From assembly GCA_014529385.2 (NCBI GenBank), contig CM043958.1, forward strand, positions 148,148,385 to 148,212,384: DNA of 64,000 nt. Direction: 5' to 3'. The position numbers and the translations under genes were made by a program. Origin of the DNA: Adiantum capillus-veneris. Its lineage: Eukaryota > Streptophyta > Polypodiopsida > Polypodiales > Pteridaceae. Shown piece after piece: positions 61,048 through 64,000 of this stretch; position 1 is the first letter of the stretch, and the number at the start of each line of letters is the position of its first letter. The notes below the pieces were generated by a model that saw nothing but the letters and a program-made list of their open reading frames with translations, had not been told where the DNA came from and ran no database searches.

Positions 61048-62240
61048 ATGGTTATCTTCTCTAAGGCAATAGGCTATGTGTTACTAACTCACTACGTGGG
61101 TGAGAAAGTAATGTATGAATCTCATGATCCTCCTTATGCGGGACATAGAGGGATTCAGTCTACCCTAAAAGGGATTGAAACATATTTCTATTGGCCTACC
61201 ATGAAAGCAAACATACAAGAGTATGTTTCTAAACGTGTGGTATGCCAAAAGACAAAGTTTGATAGAGGGAAGCAGCCTGGATTGCTTCAACCTTTGCCAA
61301 TCCCTAATTCACCATGGGAGAGCATATCCATGGATTTTATCTTTGAATTGCCTTAGCCTATCCATGGGAATACTGGAATATGGACGATAGTAGACATGTT
61401 CAGTAAACAAGCTCATTTTATACCTGTAAAAAAGACTATCAAAGCCCATCAAATGGCAAGCCTCTTCATTTCACAAATCTTCAAGTACATAGTGTCCATA
61501 GTGTCAGATAGAGATCCTAGAATGACTAGTAATATCTGGAAGGGTCTCTTTGAGAATTTAGGGACAAGGCTAAATTTCGTCTGTTTGGCGGGAACGGAGA
61601 AAGTCGCAATTTGTCTCTTCCGCCTGTTGCATGTGCCTATCAACCAATAGTTGTTGAAAGGATTTCGTTGCAAAAGGGAAAAGGACAAATAACCAAGAAG
61701 GAATTTGAGACGAAACCCTTGGCACAGCAATCGCGCCTATATAAACTACTAAAAAAATCATAGCGAAGAAGTCGAGATTTAATAAGATAAGTAAACCTGA
61801 AGTATTATAGGAAACTCCTTCTACAGGAATAGCAATGGATCGGGCAAGGGATTAAGTTCTCAAGGACAGGCGCAAGGCTACAAGGAATCTAACACGTGGG
61901 CAGCAGATCAAATCGCAATGGTAGTGGCTTGCCGCTGCTGAAACGCTAGCCCTGGAAGAACCGAAGCTCTAAAAAAAGGTCGGCACGCGTAAATCGACTA
62001 ACTGCTTCTCTCCGGACGAATCCAAAAAAACAAATTAAACGACTATTCTTTCAAAAGCTCTTTTTCGGCCTATCACCCGCAAACGGATGGCCAAAGTGAA
62101 ATAGCTACCTAAAAATTCTTGATCTACTAAAAGCCTATGTAATGAAAGTAGATCAAAGGTCCCAATGGGAGAAGTACTTACCCTTAGTGAAGTATGCCTA
62201 CAATAACACTGTACATAATTCCACGGGAAAAGCACCTTTT
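61048..62240 (+). pseudogene. Outer gypsy integrase, interrupted
   Basis: Zinc-binding part: HDPPYAGHRGIQSTLKGI with KRVVCQKTK (one Cys replaced by Arg). Core: WTIVDMFSKQAHFIPVKK (first Asp), SIVSDRDPRMTSNIWKGL (second Asp), then LGTRLNF at 61,576. There it is interrupted by about 485 bp of unrelated sequence. It resumes at about 62,063 with SAYHPQTDGQSEIA (catalytic Glu present in GQSE) and KAYVMKVDQRSQWEKYLPLV. All three catalytic residues remain, separated by the insert. Confidence 0.88.
61578..62062. other. Foreign-looking insertion of about 485 bp in integrase
   Basis: Starts near gtctgtttggcgggaacgga and ends near cgactattctttcaaaag. It does not match the integrase in any frame, has a higher GC content, and no LTRs, inverted ends or clear target duplication. 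Composition and phrasing remind me of plant organelle DNA, but I cannot identify it. Confidence 0.6.
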
Positions 62241-62890
62241 GAGGTAATTGAGGGAAGATAAAAAAGTCCCCTGCTACTCAAAGTACATGGGAAGATCTTC
62301 GCTGCAGATGAGTATAGCCGAGACCTACAAGAATCTTTCCAAAAGATTAAGGATGCTATCTCTATCCTATAGCAAAGGAAAAAGGCTACTGCTGATAAGC
62401 ACAGAAGAGCCCAAGACTTTAAAGAAAATGATTGGGTCTTACTTAAATTTCCCAAGGCTCTATTAAGGCACACGACGGGCAAGAATCCTACGGGACATCA
62501 AAAGTACTATACTAAGTTAGCAAAAAGGTACTATGGTCCCTTCCAAATTTTTAGACTAATCAATGAGATGGCCTACCAACTCAAGTTGCGTAGGCATTGA
62601 CTCATACACAATGCTTTTCATGTGAGCCTACTAAAGCCTTACAAAGGAGAGCCACCTCAAGAACCCCAACTATTGAAGACCCACCGGAAATCGAGGACCA
62701 AGAAGAGGTGCTGCAGCCCGAGTCCATTCTCCGACATGATAAAAAGGTATTGAGAGGCGGTAAGACTATCCGATAATATCTTATTAACTTTAAGAATTAT
62801 CCTTTTGAAGATGCTAGATGGATGCAAGGCATACAATTAAAGGATAACCTGAACCTTGTCAATGCTTACAATGCTTCCCTAGAGTAAGAA
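62240..62890 (+). pseudogene. Integrase C-terminus and chromodomain-like end
   Basis: After one stop near 62,260 come KVHGKIFAADEYSRDLQESF, HRRAQDFKENDWVLLKFPKA, the GPY/F module LAKRYYGPFQIFRLINEMAY (62,517 on) and HNAFHVSLLKPYKGEPPQEP. The tail ILRHDKKVLRGG then YLINFKNYPFEDARWM (about 62,725-62,825) fits a chromodomain (Y-L-I-x-W/F-K-x-Y-P-x-E-D-A-x-W), ending with a stop near 62,886. Together with the upstream domains this supports a chromovirus assignment. Confidence 0.78.
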
Positions 62891-63230
62891 AATGTACAAA
62901 TGTTTAAAATGAACATAGTTTTTGTCTTACAAGACTCTCTTTTTCTTTATTGTGCACAAATGTGAAGTAGTATGCATGCTTAGAATCAAGTTTGCGGAGA
63001 CGACGTCTCCCAAACACCAAGTAGATATTGTCACTCTACTATGGAAGATTGATAGGACTAATGTGAAAACATGCTTGCGGTAGCTTAGGATCTCAAGCAC
63101 CAAATGGACTAGTCATCCATTCTGGAATAATGTCGTAGGGTAAGATAGGGATCCTCTACCCGCTAGAAAAAGGACCAATGAATAGGGTTTATCTTCTCTA
63201 CCCCATAATCGAGGACGAATATGATTTCAA

Positions 63231-63241
63231 GAGAGAGGTAA
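63231..63241 (+). other. Polypurine tract of the outer element
   Basis: gagagaggtaa stands immediately before the TGTCAT start of the 3' LTR. Confidence 0.65.
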
Positions 63242-63616
63242 TGTCATAAAAACTAACATCTAATTCTTCTAAATGAGTTTCTCATGTTAAACTGATCATT
63301 TAATATGGGGAAGTACCAGGGGAGAAGAAGCCAGAATATTGGTTAAGCTCGTAGACCAGCCCCACAGTAGGGATCCAAAGGAGGGAAAATAGGGATCCAA
63401 AGGGGGGGCCATTTGCAAAAGAGCAATGTGCAACAAGGGGCTTTAAAGACCCTAAGGTTCAGCCCATTAAGACTTCCAAAATTCTAAGGTTCCAAAAATC
63501 AAAGGTTGTCTCCAATGGTCAAGCTTATAAAAATTGGATGCTTTGTGTGTGTACAAAAAAGTCTTTATGATTCCTACATACGAGGGGGCGAGCATTGTAA
63601 GTAGGGGATGAGAGAG

Positions 63617-63695
<79 letters not shown>

Positions 63696-64000
63696 AGCTT
63701 CCTTTACACATAGGGATTTAGGGACACATGTCAGCTCCCTAGCCCAGATGCCCACAAGGTGCACTCAAATCCTATTGGATGGCCATGGAGGTCGACCAAT
63801 GAGAATTATGCTAGAGAATATCTAGTTTAATTAATTTAAAAACACTTAATAAAAGAACCAATAAGAATTAAGCTCTCTAGAAGACTATTGGACAGTCTCC
63901 CAAGGGGTCCAATGAGCATTCAACAGCCCAATGGCTTGCCTGATTCCTATTGGCCAGAAGACAAAGGGGTCCAATGAGAGTTTAGTTGCATTAATGAATT
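63242..64000 (+). repeat. 3' LTR of the outer element, cut by window end
   Basis: Starts tgtcataaaaactaacatct and aligns with 44,931 onward up to the last base of the window. The element therefore continues beyond the window. Confidence 0.92.
63619..63691. repeat. (AC)n microsatellite, interrupted
   Basis: About 73 bp of AC with an A-rich break at 63,652 and tc at the end. It corresponds to the longer array at 45,305. Confidence 0.93.

Larger units (their letters stand above)
44931..63241 (+). mobile_element. Outer Ty3/gypsy chromovirus-like element, split by nested insertion
   Basis: 5' LTR from 44,931, internal coding 57,331-62,900, polypurine tract at 63,231 and 3' LTR from 63,242. The internal part holds gag, zinc knuckle, protease, RT, RNase H, integrase and a chromodomain-like end, all plus strand. 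A minus-strand element (46,716-57,330) lies between the 5' LTR and gag. The primer site and the exact 5' LTR end were lost or hidden at that junction. Confidence 0.8.

Overview
The window looks like nuclear DNA of a land plant from a repeat-rich, slowly purged genome. It is packed with decayed Ty3/gypsy and Ty1/copia LTR retrotransposons and one LINE, carries a broken copy of the plant-specific DUF632 gene family, and has at least ten long (GA)n/(CT)n arrays. One element is primed by tRNA-Asp and another has a plant-type iMet primer site. I see no intact host gene, no tRNA or rRNA gene and no CRISPR. Several protein motifs remind me of elements from ferns, gymnosperms or other non-angiosperms, but I cannot name the species.

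Layout. 0.56-4.8 kb: minus-strand LINE with ORF1-like, endonuclease, reverse transcriptase and C-terminal zinc-knuckle parts, all broken. 5.3-5.8 kb: short tandem duplications. 7.4-10.1 kb: a nearly perfect 1.35 kb tandem duplication, running into a hypothetical plus-strand reading frame. 13.3-14.9 kb: DUF632 pseudogene. 16.6-20.5 kb: minus-strand Ty3/gypsy remnant. 20.65-27.67 kb: plus-strand chromovirus with short LTRs and primer site. 28.8-29.4 kb: tandem repeat with poly-T/poly-G blocks. 32.3-40.8 kb: mosaic of gypsy fragments on both strands, an LTR relic, and a 456 bp near-perfect long inverted repeat (40,027-40,482). 43.4-44.7 kb: copia gag-only fragment.

44.93 kb to the window end is one nest. 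A plus-strand chromovirus-like gypsy element has a 5' LTR at 44,931 and a 3' LTR starting at 63,242. It is split by a minus-strand, tRNA-Asp-primed element of about 10.6 kb (46,716-57,330). That inner element has a primer site, a polypurine tract and gag/protease-like frames, but no reverse transcriptase or integrase that I can find, so it is probably non-autonomous. Its LTRs look more alike (about 96% by eye) than those of the outer element (about 92-93%), which fits its being the later insertion.

Nothing here forms a working pathway; the genes are parts of retroelements that copy themselves or parasitise others. The recurrent theme is local rearrangement: eleven tandem duplications (39 bp to 1.35 kb), one quasi-palindromic template-switch insertion, and one long inverted duplication. 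Several hit catalytic domains directly, including a perfect in-frame 216 bp duplication of a protease active site.
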